A stretch of 7,653 nt of DNA from Nitrosarchaeum sp. (lineage in GTDB: Archaea > Thermoproteota > Nitrososphaeria > Nitrososphaerales > Nitrosopumilaceae), in NCBI GenBank assembly GCA_004297665.1, contig SCUP01000237.1:1-7653 (forward strand), given 5' to 3'. The translations under genes and the position numbers were made by a program. The notes beneath the pieces are model-generated. The model had not been told where the DNA came from. It ran no database searches and saw nothing but the letters and a program-made list of their open reading frames with translations. Shown piece after piece: positions 1 to 6,184 of this stretch (within the stretch, counting starts at the first letter, position 1; every line of letters begins with the position of its first letter).

Positions 1-1002
1 TGCTGGTCCAATACCTCCAGCATCCAATGGTTTTGGCATCCAGGCAGAATCTCCAACTAGAACAAATCCATTTGCAACCATGCAATCATTTTGTCTTCTT
101 ACTGAAACTTGGAAATTACCAGTTGCATTATTCTTATCTTGAGGATCATCTGAAAGTTTTGGGTTTTTTATTGCACGATTTCTTTCCACATACTGATTAA
201 TCAACATGGACACATTATCGTTTTTTCCTAATCTTTGATTTCTTTTGTCAAGGAGTGTTTTTTCAACACCTAAACCAATGTTTACTTTGTTTTTTCCTTT
301 TGGAAATACCCATCCATATCCTCCTGGAGCAATATCTTGATCAAGATGAATTATGCAATAATCCGGATCAAATTCAGTTAGATCTTCTTCGCCCTGTTCA
401 AAATACATGATATGTCTTCCTGTTGATTCAACATCTTTACGATCCACTTTTCTCTCCATCTTTGTTGTATTGGAAATCTGGTTTCGAAGCATGGATGTCA
501 TTCCAGTTGCATCGATTACAACTTTGGCTGTCTTTTTGTAAGGTGTTTTTGTTTTATAGTCTATTCCTTGAACTCCTATCACTTGATTTCCATCATACAA
601 TAATCCTGTGAGATTAATTTCAAAATCAAAATCTACTCCCATAGCTAATGTTCTTTCGTTTTGACGTTGTGGTAGAACTTGTCTATTCAGCATATACCCT
701 GCACCATCAAATGGGATTGATGTTTCTCTATCTGGAGAAAATGCCATTACCCCTTTGACTTTATATTCGATTTCTGGTTCACTCCAATTTACTTTGATTC
801 TGTTTGTCATGAAATCCACAGCTTCTTTACTAACCGCATCTCCACAAATCCAACCTGCAGTACTTTTCATTCCAGGTAAGTTTGATGGGTTTCTATCAAT
901 TACTAGAATTTTTAATCCTTGATTAGAATAATGTGAAACTGATTGAGCAGCAATAGTTCCTGCTAATCCTCCTCCAGCTACTATGACGTCATAATCTGCC
1001 AC
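1..1002 (-). CDS. Digeranylgeranylglycerophospholipid reductase (geranylgeranyl reductase family), C-terminus cut by the window edge
   Basis: FAD-dependent reductase of the geranylgeranyl reductase family. It saturates the isoprenoid chains of archaeal membrane lipids and probably acts at the inner face of the membrane. The open frame has 334 codons and no stop before the window edge. The N-terminus VADYDVIVAGGGLAG gives the Rossmann GxGxxG at residues 10-15. A conserved GWICGDA with Cys53 follows. YGWVFP at about 229-234 followed by INIGLG-like residues (here NIGLG) is the family's YxW...GxG substrate-pocket signature. GDSAWMPKPLDAGGIGPA from about residue 317 is the second FAD-binding motif. 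The start is GTG at 1002; a TATA box centred near 1028 puts the transcript start on it, so the mRNA is probably leaderless. The family is often 380-450 residues long, so perhaps 50-110 residues are missing. Family membership is secure; the exact lipid substrate is inferred from the family. Confidence 0.9.
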   Translation of the reverse strand, partial: MADYDVIVAGGGLAGTIAAQSVSHYSNQGLKILVIDRNPSNLPGMKSTAGWICGDAVSKEAVDFMTNRIKVNWSEPEIEYKVKGVMAFSPDRETSIPFDGAGYMLNRQVLPQRQNERTLAMGVDFDFEINLTGLLYDGNQVIGVQGIDYKTKTPYKKTAKVVIDATGMTSMLRNQISNTTKMERKVDRKDVESTGRHIMYFEQGEEDLTEFDPDYCIIHLDQDIAPGGYGWVFPKGKNKVNIGLGVEKTLLDKRNQRLGKNDNVSMLINQYVERNRAIKNPKLSDDPQDKNNATGNFQVSVRRQNDCMVANGFVLVGDSAWMPKPLDAGGIGPA

Positions 1003-1023
1003 AAAAGAACGCCCGTTTATCCG

Positions 1024-1031
1024 TATTTAAA
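1024..1031 (-). promoter_or_regulatory. TATA box (box A) of the lipid reductase gene
   Basis: On the minus strand this reads TTTAAATA. Its centre lies about 26 bases before the GTG start at 1002, which is the usual archaeal box A to transcription start distance. This implies a leaderless mRNA separate from the small RNA upstream. Confidence 0.6.
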
Positions 1032-1075
1032 ATAATACCATAGTTACATGTCAGGAAACGTTTGTTGTTCAATTC

Positions 1076-1080
1076 AAAAA
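1076..1080 (-). terminator. T-run terminator of the small RNA
   Basis: Five T residues on the minus strand directly follow the CCCCA that closes the proposed terminal stem. Archaeal polymerase terminates readily on such short T tracts, so this is the likely 3' end. Confidence 0.45.
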
Positions 1081-1151
1081 TGGGGTCGGTTCGTCGCGGC
1101 GTCTTCAAAGCTTTCGCTCAGACTGGAGCGGCTATTATCTCCTCATTCCCA
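1076..1151 (-). ncRNA. Small non-coding RNA, probable C/D box guide RNA
   Basis: A GC-rich island in an AT-rich intergenic stretch, framed by its own signals: a TATA box about 26 bases before 1151 and a T5 run at 1080-1076. On the minus strand it has C box AUGAGGA (1146-1140), D' CUGA (1121-1118), C' UUGAAGA (1108-1102) and D CCGA (1089-1086). GGG (1150-1148) can pair with the CCC after the D box as a terminal stem. The C/D pair differs from consensus on both sides so that the usual U-U pair becomes G-C; in C'/D' it becomes A-U. C' to D is exactly 12 bases, the typical archaeal guide length. C to D' is 18, longer than usual. Weak points are the non-consensus C and D boxes and a competing hairpin, CGCUC/GAGCG, that covers the D' box. 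No target was identified. That it is an RNA gene is more certain than its class. Confidence 0.55.
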
Positions 1152-1173
1152 AATTAAATTATCTTATCATTCC

Positions 1174-1181
1174 TATTTAAT
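1174..1181 (-). promoter_or_regulatory. TATA box of the small RNA
   Basis: Reads ATTAAATA on the minus strand and overlaps the stop codon of the DUF54 gene. Its centre lies about 26 bases before 1151, where the GC-rich RNA begins. This supports independent transcription of the RNA. Confidence 0.5.
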
Positions 1182-1599
1182 CTAGTTGGAATATTTTGCT
1201 AAATATTTTGACTGTGTCTTTTTTGTTGTAAATTGGAGTGTGAATTTTCACTTTTATTGCATCTTTTTCCTTAAAGATTAGATTTCCTTTAATGAATTCT
1301 TGTTTGTCTAGTCTGATGTGAAATCTGGAATCCACTGTTCTTTCTTCTATCTCTCCAATCAACTCCTTTATCTGATCATTTGATAATGACTCAACTAATT
1401 TTTCAACAAACTTTTGAGCCTGATTTTTTTCAATTTTGGCATTTAGTATTGTTATTGGATTTTCAAAATGGCCAGTAGTCTGATTAACTGTAAAATCTCC
1501 TTTTAACTCAAATATTTCTTCAAAAGACTTTAAGAATTTTGAAATATCTTCTGTAGCGTGTATTATTACATCAATTGTAACTTCTAATTTGTCAACCAT
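1177..1599 (-). CDS. DUF54 family RNA-binding protein (COG1325, predicted exosome-associated)
   Basis: A 140-residue soluble protein of the archaeal DUF54 family (COG1325), described as RNA-binding and predicted to be linked to the exosome. That role was proposed largely from gene context. The N-terminal strand (EVTIDVIIHATED, about 5-17) leads into helices. A central FVEKLVESLSNDQIKELIG helix pair (about 64-82) follows. The C-terminal half carries the conserved FHIRLDKQEFIKGNLIF stretch (about 93-109) and a final KVKIHTPIYNKK. There are no membrane segments and no catalytic motif. The ATG start at 1599 lies 23 bases after the S3Ae stop with no own TATA box seen, so it is probably cotranscribed with S3Ae, fitting a ribosome or RNA-processing role. 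No clear Shine-Dalgarno precedes the start. The length is close to that expected of the family. The family call is from motif pattern, not from a search. Confidence 0.75.
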   Translation of the reverse strand: MVDKLEVTIDVIIHATEDISKFLKSFEEIFELKGDFTVNQTTGHFENPITILNAKIEKNQAQKFVEKLVESLSNDQIKELIGEIEERTVDSRFHIRLDKQEFIKGNLIFKEKDAIKVKIHTPIYNKKDTVKIFSKIFQLD

Positions 1600-1622
1600 T
1601 ATCTGTAAGAATACGTTGTTGT

Positions 1623-2234
1623 TTAGGCTTCAAGTAATGCTATTTCTTTTTCTGCGGTTCTGATAAGCTTAACTTTCTCAAGACCCACATGTCTTACTCT
1701 GATAACTTTCTTAAATGCAGCCATTATGTCTGAATTAATTTTACTGTAACATGTAGCCTGAACAAATTGGTCAACTGTCATTTGAGGTACTGTATTGTTA
1801 ATTACATCTCTTGCAATCAATCGTAATGCGTGTTTTCTAGACGTGTTAAGTTGTCTATGTGTAAGTGCAAGTACTTTGATTCTAAAGACATATCCGTCTT
1901 TAGTTTTGATATCTATGATAAAGTTTATTCTAGATGAACCGCGTCTAATTAAACTACGTAAAAATTCTTTGGAATACTCGTATCTCTTAAAAATTGTAGT
2001 AGCTTTATCGCCTTCTACTTTGTTAATTTGAAAGTACATTTTGTATTGATGCTGCGATGGATCTCCTTTTAGAATATCGTATAGAGTTACTTCTAAAACT
2101 CTACCTAGTGCATTTTCATCATCAGTAATTGGAACGTATGCAATTGGAACATTGTTAAACGAATCTGGAGCGCTAACTGTTACCCATTTCTTTTCTCGCC
2201 ATTTGTCCTTTACTCGTCCTTTTCTACGTGCCAA
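1623..2234 (-). CDS. rps3ae: 30S ribosomal protein S3Ae (eS1)
   Basis: Archaeal/eukaryotic small-subunit protein eS1, located near the mRNA exit side of the 30S platform. It has 203 residues, the usual archaeal length. Recognisable stretches are the basic N-terminus MARRKGRVKDKWREKKWV, the APDSFNNVPIAYVP region (about 22-35), GRVLEVTLYDILKGD (about 44-58) and the basic RRGSSRINFIIDIKTKDGY segment (about 97-115). The start is TTG at 2234. Two in-frame stop codons sit immediately upstream and no in-frame ATG lies nearby, so TTG is effectively forced. A TATA box centred near 2261 places the transcript start at this TTG, giving a leaderless message. An AAAGGTCG lies about 10 bases upstream but would be outside such a transcript. 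The DUF54 gene follows 23 bases downstream. Confidence 0.93.
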   Translation of the reverse strand: MARRKGRVKDKWREKKWVTVSAPDSFNNVPIAYVPITDDENALGRVLEVTLYDILKGDPSQHQYKMYFQINKVEGDKATTIFKRYEYSKEFLRSLIRRGSSRINFIIDIKTKDGYVFRIKVLALTHRQLNTSRKHALRLIARDVINNTVPQMTVDQFVQATCYSKINSDIMAAFKKVIRVRHVGLEKVKLIRTAEKEIALLEA

Positions 2235-2256
2235 TTATTAACGACCTTTGAATCCA

Positions 2257-2265
2257 AAATATAAG
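2257..2265 (-). promoter_or_regulatory. TATA box of the S3Ae gene
   Basis: Reads TTATATTTT on the minus strand, in the 40-base gap between serS and S3Ae. Its centre is 26-27 bases before the TTG start. S3Ae can therefore be transcribed separately from the upstream serS operon. Confidence 0.6.
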
Positions 2266-2274
2266 GGTATGCGA

Positions 2275-3537
2275 CTAGATTATGTTTTTGCCCATGTATT
2301 TTTGTAAAACTTTTGGAACAACAATATGACCGTCTTTAGTTTGAAAATTTTCCATTATTGAAACCAAAACACGTGATGTGGCAACTAATGTACTGTTTAA
2401 TGTGTGCAAGTATTGTGTTTCCTCATTTGTCTTTTCTCTAAATCTGATCTTTAGTCTTCTTGCCTGATAATCTAAACAATTTGAACAGGAAACAATTTCT
2501 CTGTATGTGTTTTGTCCTGCCATCCACGCCTCTATGTCATATGTTTTTGCAGAAACTTTTCCCATATCCCCAGATGATAGAAGCATTACTTTGTATGGAA
2601 TTTCTAAATTTTGGTAGAAATCTTCAGCAACTGATAACATTCTTTCATGTTCTTTCCAAGATTCCTCCGGACGTGCAAAAACAAATTGTTCAATTTTGTC
2701 AAATTGATGTACTCTGAAAATTCCTTTTTGATCCCTACCGTGCGCACCTGCCTCTTTTCTAAAACATGGACTTACACCAGCATACCTTAACGGAAGATCT
2801 TTCCCTTCTATTATTTCATCAGAGTGCATAGCAGCAATTGCATGTTCTGATGTTCCTATCATGTAGAGATCTTCATTCTCAATTTTGTATATCACTTCTT
2901 CAAAATCATCAGCTATTACTGCCCCCTCCATAGATTTGCGATTGATCATATATGGCGGCTGAGCTAAAGAATAGTTTTTTTCTGCAAGAAAATCCAATGC
3001 ATAGTGAATAAGAGATTGATTTAGTCGTACAAGATCATTTTTTAGATAATAAAATCTTGCACCTGCAACTTTGGCGGCTCTTTCAAGATCAACTAAATCC
3101 AAGTTTTCAGAAATATCTATGTGATCATTTATCTTAAAATCAAATTCAGGAATTTTACCCCATTTTTTTATTTCCCTATTAGCAGTTTCATCTTTTCCAA
3201 CAGGCACCGACTCATGAATCAAATTTGGAATAGTTAGCGCTAACCTTGAATACTTTTTTTCAATTTCTTCTTGTAATGCTTCTAGTTTTGTAAGTTCTTC
3301 TGAAATATTTTTCATTTCAGCTAAAATAGATGATGTGTCTTCACCGGATTTCTTTTTTTGAGAAATTGTTGATGCTATTTGATTTTTCTTTTTTCTCAAC
3401 TCATCAGTTTTTAATATGAATTCTCTTCTCTTTTGATCTGAATCTGTCAATTCATCAAAATTAAATTCAACTGATCTTGCTTTGAGCATATCTCTGATGA
3501 TTTGAGGTTTTTCTTTGATTATTTTTGGATCTAACAT
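2275..3537 (-). CDS. serS: Seryl-tRNA synthetase (class II, standard type)
   Basis: Charges tRNA-Ser with serine using ATP; cytosolic. At 420 residues it is the common type, not the rare methanogen type. The N-terminal arm, a lysine/glutamate-rich antiparallel coiled coil that grips the long variable arm of tRNA-Ser, spans about residues 28-100. Class II features follow: YMIGTSEHAI (229-232 is TSEH, the serine-contacting TxE loop), motif 2 from FRKEAGAHGRDQKGIFRVHQ (259-278), a CSNCLDYQARR segment (351-361), and motif 3 around ATSRVLVSIMENFQ with Arg389. The ATG overlaps the Pcc1 stop by one base (TAATG). A strong Shine-Dalgarno AGGTGAT sits six bases before it, so translation is probably coupled. 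It is the last gene of the S15-recJ-pcc1-serS run. Confidence 0.95.
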   Translation of the reverse strand: MLDPKIIKEKPQIIRDMLKARSVEFNFDELTDSDQKRREFILKTDELRKKKNQIASTISQKKKSGEDTSSILAEMKNISEELTKLEALQEEIEKKYSRLALTIPNLIHESVPVGKDETANREIKKWGKIPEFDFKINDHIDISENLDLVDLERAAKVAGARFYYLKNDLVRLNQSLIHYALDFLAEKNYSLAQPPYMINRKSMEGAVIADDFEEVIYKIENEDLYMIGTSEHAIAAMHSDEIIEGKDLPLRYAGVSPCFRKEAGAHGRDQKGIFRVHQFDKIEQFVFARPEESWKEHERMLSVAEDFYQNLEIPYKVMLLSSGDMGKVSAKTYDIEAWMAGQNTYREIVSCSNCLDYQARRLKIRFREKTNEETQYLHTLNSTLVATSRVLVSIMENFQTKDGHIVVPKVLQKYMGKNII

Positions 3538-3779
3538 TATTCAATCACCTTTAATGCAACCTGAACATGTTCTAAAACTTCATCGATAGTACTAATCAAT
3601 TTTTTCATGTTTTCCTTACTCTCAAAATTAAAAACAAGTTTGTTATCAATATTTTCAACATAAAGACTCAATCCTTCTGGGAAATTTACATTGTCAGGTT
3701 CCAGTGCTCTTTTTACAGTCTCTGCCTTTTCTTTTGAAAGATTATTGAGAATTACCTGTACTTGACATGTTAACGACAT
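3537..3779 (-). CDS. pcc1: Pcc1 subunit of the KEOPS complex (CTAG/Pcc1 family)
   Basis: Small subunit that dimerises and bridges KEOPS, the complex (Kae1, Bud32, Cgi121, Pcc1) that makes the universal t6A modification at position 37 of ANN-decoding tRNAs. At 80 residues it has the family's usual size. The pattern is strand (LTCQVQVILNN), helix (SKEKAETVKRAL), the hallmark EPDN (27-30), PEGLSLYVENIDNKLVFNF strands, then a C-terminal helix ending ISTIDEVLEHVQVAL. The ATG at 3779 lies inside the end of the recJ-like gene, an overlap of 38 bases. No later in-frame ATG exists and the first strand begins at residue 3, so the overlap is probably real. It overlaps serS by one base downstream. The other KEOPS genes are not in the window. 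Confidence 0.85.
   Translation of the reverse strand: MSLTCQVQVILNNLSKEKAETVKRALEPDNVNFPEGLSLYVENIDNKLVFNFESKENMKKLISTIDEVLEHVQVALKVIE
3544..3550 (-). promoter_or_regulatory. Shine-Dalgarno site of serS
   Basis: AGGTGAT on the minus strand lies inside the end of pcc1, six bases before the serS ATG. It is complementary to the archaeal 16S 3' end (AUCACCU). This contrasts with the leaderless first genes of the window. Confidence 0.65.
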
Positions 3780-5163
3780 TTACTTCTAAATAATCTAGAA
3801 ATCCATCTAATTTGTCTTTAGTTATTTTTGCGCCAGCTGCTGCATTATGACCCCCACCTACACCATCAAACTTCTCAGCACCTGTTCTCATTAATTCGCT
3901 TAAATTAATCTCTGATTTACATCCAAATGATTTTCTTGATGAGAATTTGATGGTATTTTCTTCTCCACCTGTTCTCAAAATTACAATTTTTCCGGCATTT
4001 TTTGGTGAACCTGCAATTAATGATGAAATTGTACCTGTCATCATTTCTGGAACAATTCCTTCTCCATTTACCATGACACATGTCTTACTTTCTGAAACCC
4101 GCCATCTCTCGTTTGTTAGAACATTCATGTATTCCCTAATCATTTTTCTATAGTCTGTAAGTATTGTTTCACCTTCTCTTAGGATCTTGTTTCTGTCTCC
4201 CATGCAAACTGCAATTCCGACTCCTGATCTGCCTATTCTTCCACACGAATTGAGCATTGTTGAAAATTCTCTACCGTCCCTCAAAAAGCTCCTTTTGTCC
4301 TCTCTTGGAAATGTGTAGGTGTATCCAATTAATTCAGACATTATCTCAGTTGCATTCTTTCCCGAAGTGAATTTTGAAATAGTTTCGATGACTGATCTTT
4401 TTTCTTCATCATTTAGCTCTGCTGGTACTCTCCACCTACCTCCATCCTTTAGTTGAATTCCAGAAGAATTCAAAAGTGAAAGACATGCATCTCTATTCCA
4501 AGTTAGACCTTCGATAAATGGTTGTGATGTAAATGCCAGAGCATCTGGAAGTGGTCTTGTCTCTCTTCCAACTAATAGTAAATCCAGATCAATATCGACT
4601 AGTCCCTCTTCTTTTGCAGTATTGGCAATCTCATAATTTTTTCCAATGAATGATTTTCTTTCACCCTGATCTTGTCTGTCTCCTAAAGCTGAAACAACAG
4701 CTATTGCAGACAAGTCCGAATTTTTATCATCTAATGCCATTGCTGCAAGATATGCCATCCCTCCTGCACAAATTTCAGTGCCACCATCAATACCATACTT
4801 CCAAGCATTGATGACTTTTTGATTATCCTGTTCTTTTTCTGATATCTGGTGATGATCTAATACAACCCAATTTTCTCCTAGTGATTCATCTAAATTATTT
4901 GCGAAACCTCCCGCAAGATCTGTAATTACATGAAAATCTCTTGAATCTTTTTTTAGAGAATCAATTACTTTTTTACTAAATTCTTTGGAAGTTCTCACCG
5001 TACATCTTGCACCTGCTCTGATGAGGGCTTTTGTGATAATACTGCCTGATGTTAATCCATCACAATCAATATGAGTTGTAACTGAAATTGATTTTTTAGA
5101 TTTTATACAATCTGAAATCTTATCTTTGAAAAACGAAAGAGACTCATCAAGCGTTTTTGTCAT
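3742..5163 (-). CDS. RecJ-like DHH/DHHA1 phosphoesterase (archaeal GAN/RecJ family)
   Basis: Cytosolic metal-dependent phosphoesterase of the archaeal RecJ family. Relatives include GAN, a 5'-3' single-strand exonuclease that binds GINS in the replisome, and nucleases acting on RNA or short oligonucleotides. In 473 residues it shows motif I HIDCDG (31-36), motif II Asp82 in VITDLAGG, motif III VVLDHHQ (DHH at 103-105), and motif IV SALGDRQDQG with Asp162. The C-terminal DHHA1 domain ends in the substrate-binding GGGHNAAAGA (about 436-445). All expected metal ligands are present, so it should be active. The ATG overlaps the S15 stop by one base (TAATG) with only a weak AGAG before it, suggesting coupled translation. 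Its end overlaps pcc1 by 38 bases. A neighbouring S15 and pcc1 is a recurrent archaeal arrangement. Whether DNA or RNA is its true substrate is open. Confidence 0.88.
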   Translation of the reverse strand: MTKTLDESLSFFKDKISDCIKSKKSISVTTHIDCDGLTSGSIITKALIRAGARCTVRTSKEFSKKVIDSLKKDSRDFHVITDLAGGFANNLDESLGENWVVLDHHQISEKEQDNQKVINAWKYGIDGGTEICAGGMAYLAAMALDDKNSDLSAIAVVSALGDRQDQGERKSFIGKNYEIANTAKEEGLVDIDLDLLLVGRETRPLPDALAFTSQPFIEGLTWNRDACLSLLNSSGIQLKDGGRWRVPAELNDEEKRSVIETISKFTSGKNATEIMSELIGYTYTFPREDKRSFLRDGREFSTMLNSCGRIGRSGVGIAVCMGDRNKILREGETILTDYRKMIREYMNVLTNERWRVSESKTCVMVNGEGIVPEMMTGTISSLIAGSPKNAGKIVILRTGGEENTIKFSSRKSFGCKSEINLSELMRTGAEKFDGVGGGHNAAAGAKITKDKLDGFLDYLEVNVVNMSSTGNSQ

Positions 5164-5612
5164 TACTCTAATTGAGCAACTACGGATTTATATTTCCAGT
5201 TTTTAGGAATGCGATCTATTCTTTTGTAGTACACTGACAGTCTGTGCACTTTGGCCTCAATTAACTCAAGGGATCTGACATTTCTGTTATCTCCTTTGTT
5301 TGTCTTTAGGTGTTTTTGAAGACCTACTGCTTTTTTTACGATATTATCTAGATCTTCTGGCATTTCTGCTTGAAGATTATTTTCTTGTAATATCTTTCCA
5401 ATGCTTTTCTTAGTTATTGGTTTAATGAGTGGAATTGAATGTTGATCTCTGAGTTTTAGTCCAATTTGACTTGGTGTTAGTCCATCTTTAGAATATTTTA
5501 CAACCAATTCTTCTATTTCTTTGGTACTAAGAGTAATCCATGATGGAACACGAAGTGTAGCTGGTCTAATGGTGTGTGATTTTCCATGTCTGTGTGTGTG
5601 TAATCGTCCCAT
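5163..5612 (-). CDS. rps15: 30S ribosomal protein S15 (uS15, archaeal S13e type)
   Basis: Primary 16S rRNA-binding protein of the 30S platform. The 149 residues match the archaeal/eukaryotic form, which has an N-terminal extension of about 60 residues compared with bacteria. The extension starts MGRLHTHRHGKSHTIRP, followed by PSWITLSTKEIEELVVKYS and the GLTPSQIGLKLRDQHSIP segment (about 44-61). The conserved S15 core contains LQKHLKTNKGDNRNVRSLEL (about 98-117) and RLSVYYKRIDRIPKNWKY. The ATG at 5612 is preceded by a TATA box centred 26 bases upstream, so this is probably a leaderless first gene. It leads the run S15, recJ-like, pcc1, serS, with a one-base TAATG overlap to the next gene. It is transcribed away from the candidate ammonia monooxygenase gene at 5740. 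Confidence 0.95.
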   Translation of the reverse strand: MGRLHTHRHGKSHTIRPATLRVPSWITLSTKEIEELVVKYSKDGLTPSQIGLKLRDQHSIPLIKPITKKSIGKILQENNLQAEMPEDLDNIVKKAVGLQKHLKTNKGDNRNVRSLELIEAKVHRLSVYYKRIDRIPKNWKYKSVVAQLE

Positions 5613-5633
5613 AACGTGGCTGACTTTAGAACA

Positions 5634-5641
5634 AAATTAAA
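5634..5641 (-). promoter_or_regulatory. TATA box of the S15 operon
   Basis: Reads TTTAATTT on the minus strand. Its centre is 26 bases before the S15 ATG, pointing to a leaderless transcript for the S15-recJ-pcc1-serS operon. Confidence 0.6.
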
Positions 5642-5698
5642 CGTTACTTATTCCGGATCTCGTACATAACATCTGCATTTTGGGGTTTAGAATAAAAG

Positions 5699-5706
5699 TT
5701 AAATAT
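5699..5706 (+). promoter_or_regulatory. TATA box of the 110-residue candidate AMO subunit gene
   Basis: Reads TTAAATAT, with purine-rich AGAATAAAAG just upstream as a possible TFB element. A start about 26 bases downstream of its centre falls near 5728 and leaves a leader of about 11 bases before the ATG at 5740. An upstream TTG at 5680 would lie before this box and is therefore unlikely. Confidence 0.6.
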
Positions 5707-5739
5707 GTACATTATCATCACAACGAACAGGTAAACCGT

Positions 5740-6072
5740 ATGAATAAAACAATACTTCTAGCAGCATCCTTAATCGCTGTATTTACCATTGGTTACTATG
5801 CAGAAAATGTAGTTGCATTTGCGCAATACATGGGTAACGTTGGTTCCCAAGGAGAAACCGGACAATACACCTTAGAAGAAGCACTAGAGATTCAAGCAAG
5901 AAGAATCGAAGCAGCAAAAGCTAATCCAGCATCTGGATCAGGTACACCTTATCTTGATGCAAACGGTGTAGTCGGTGCATCTGTAATTGCAGCTGCAGTC
6001 TTTGGTGGTATCGCAGGAGCTTTCTTCATTAGAGGAAGATCTGGCAAATACGCAGCAATGGGACGAGGATAA
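5740..6072 (+). CDS. Small exported membrane protein, candidate AOA-specific ammonia monooxygenase subunit (AmoY or AmoZ)
   Basis: A 110-residue protein. Residues 1-28 form a signal peptide: short basic start, hydrophobic ILLAASLIAVFTIGYY, and an A-F-A site at 26-28. A polar helical stretch rich in Glu, Gln and Ala follows (TLEEALEIQARRIEAAK, about 44-60), then a linker. A transmembrane helix spans about 77-98 and the tail is short and basic (RGRSGKYAAMGRG), presumably cytosolic. No cofactor motif is visible. The ATG at 5740 is preferred because the TATA box at 5699-5706 excludes the upstream TTG. Codon choice is richer in C-ending codons (AAC, ACC, ATC) than in neighbouring genes, suggesting strong expression. 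From the literature, AOA have two conserved AMO subunits, AmoY and AmoZ, whose genes lie near other amo genes in streamlined genomes. Size, topology and the nearby amoB fit this. The assignment between Y and Z is not made. Confidence 0.7.
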   Translation: MNKTILLAASLIAVFTIGYYAENVVAFAQYMGNVGSQGETGQYTLEEALEIQARRIEAAKANPASGSGTPYLDANGVVGASVIAAAVFGGIAGAFFIRGRSGKYAAMGRG

Positions 6073-6078
6073 ACAAAC

Positions 6079-6100
6079 CTTCTTTTTCTCTTATTTTATT
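6079..6100 (+). terminator. T-rich terminator after the 110-residue gene
   Basis: A pyrimidine-rich tract, CTTCTTTTTCTCTTATTTTA, starts about seven bases after the stop codon. It has no strong hairpin, as is usual for archaeal termination, and separates this gene from the next, which has its own TATA box. Confidence 0.5.
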
Positions 6101-6151
6101 TGATAGTCTTTAGTGGATACTGATCTCGTACTTTTTGATAATAAAAGAAAT

Positions 6152-6159
6152 GTATATAT
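6152..6159 (+). promoter_or_regulatory. TATA box of the 89-residue candidate AMO subunit gene
   Basis: Reads GTATATAT after a purine-rich AAAAGAAA that could serve as TFB element. The expected start is near 6181, three or four bases before ATG 6185. This box would lie inside the coding region if the upstream GTG at 6113 were used, which argues for the shorter protein. Confidence 0.6.
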
Positions 6160-6184
6160 CGCACAAATAGAGCCAAAATATACA

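Noticed and set aside
423..611. Plus-strand 62-residue open frame
   Set aside because: It lies wholly opposite the lipid reductase gene, whose motifs are clear. It has no promoter and looks like an antisense shadow.
1081..1150. tRNA gene in the GC-rich intergenic island
   Set aside because: Neither strand shows a T-loop GTTCRANNC near a 3' end, a D-loop, or a seven-base acceptor stem. Only GGG/CCC pairs at the ends.
1795..2031. Plus-strand 78-residue open frame
   Set aside because: It is antisense to the conserved S3Ae gene and has no features of its own.
2460..2717. Plus-strand 85-residue open frame
   Set aside because: It is antisense to the motif 2 region of serS; the minus-strand gene explains the sequence.
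3947..4153. Plus-strand 68-residue open frame
   Set aside because: It is antisense to the DHHA1-side half of the RecJ-like gene, with no promoter or recognisable protein.
5680..5739. Longer 130-residue form of the first candidate AMO subunit starting at TTG 5680
   Set aside because: The TATA box at 5699-5706 lies inside that extension, and the 20 added residues (many His, Tyr, Lys) would precede a complete signal peptide that starts at Met 5740.
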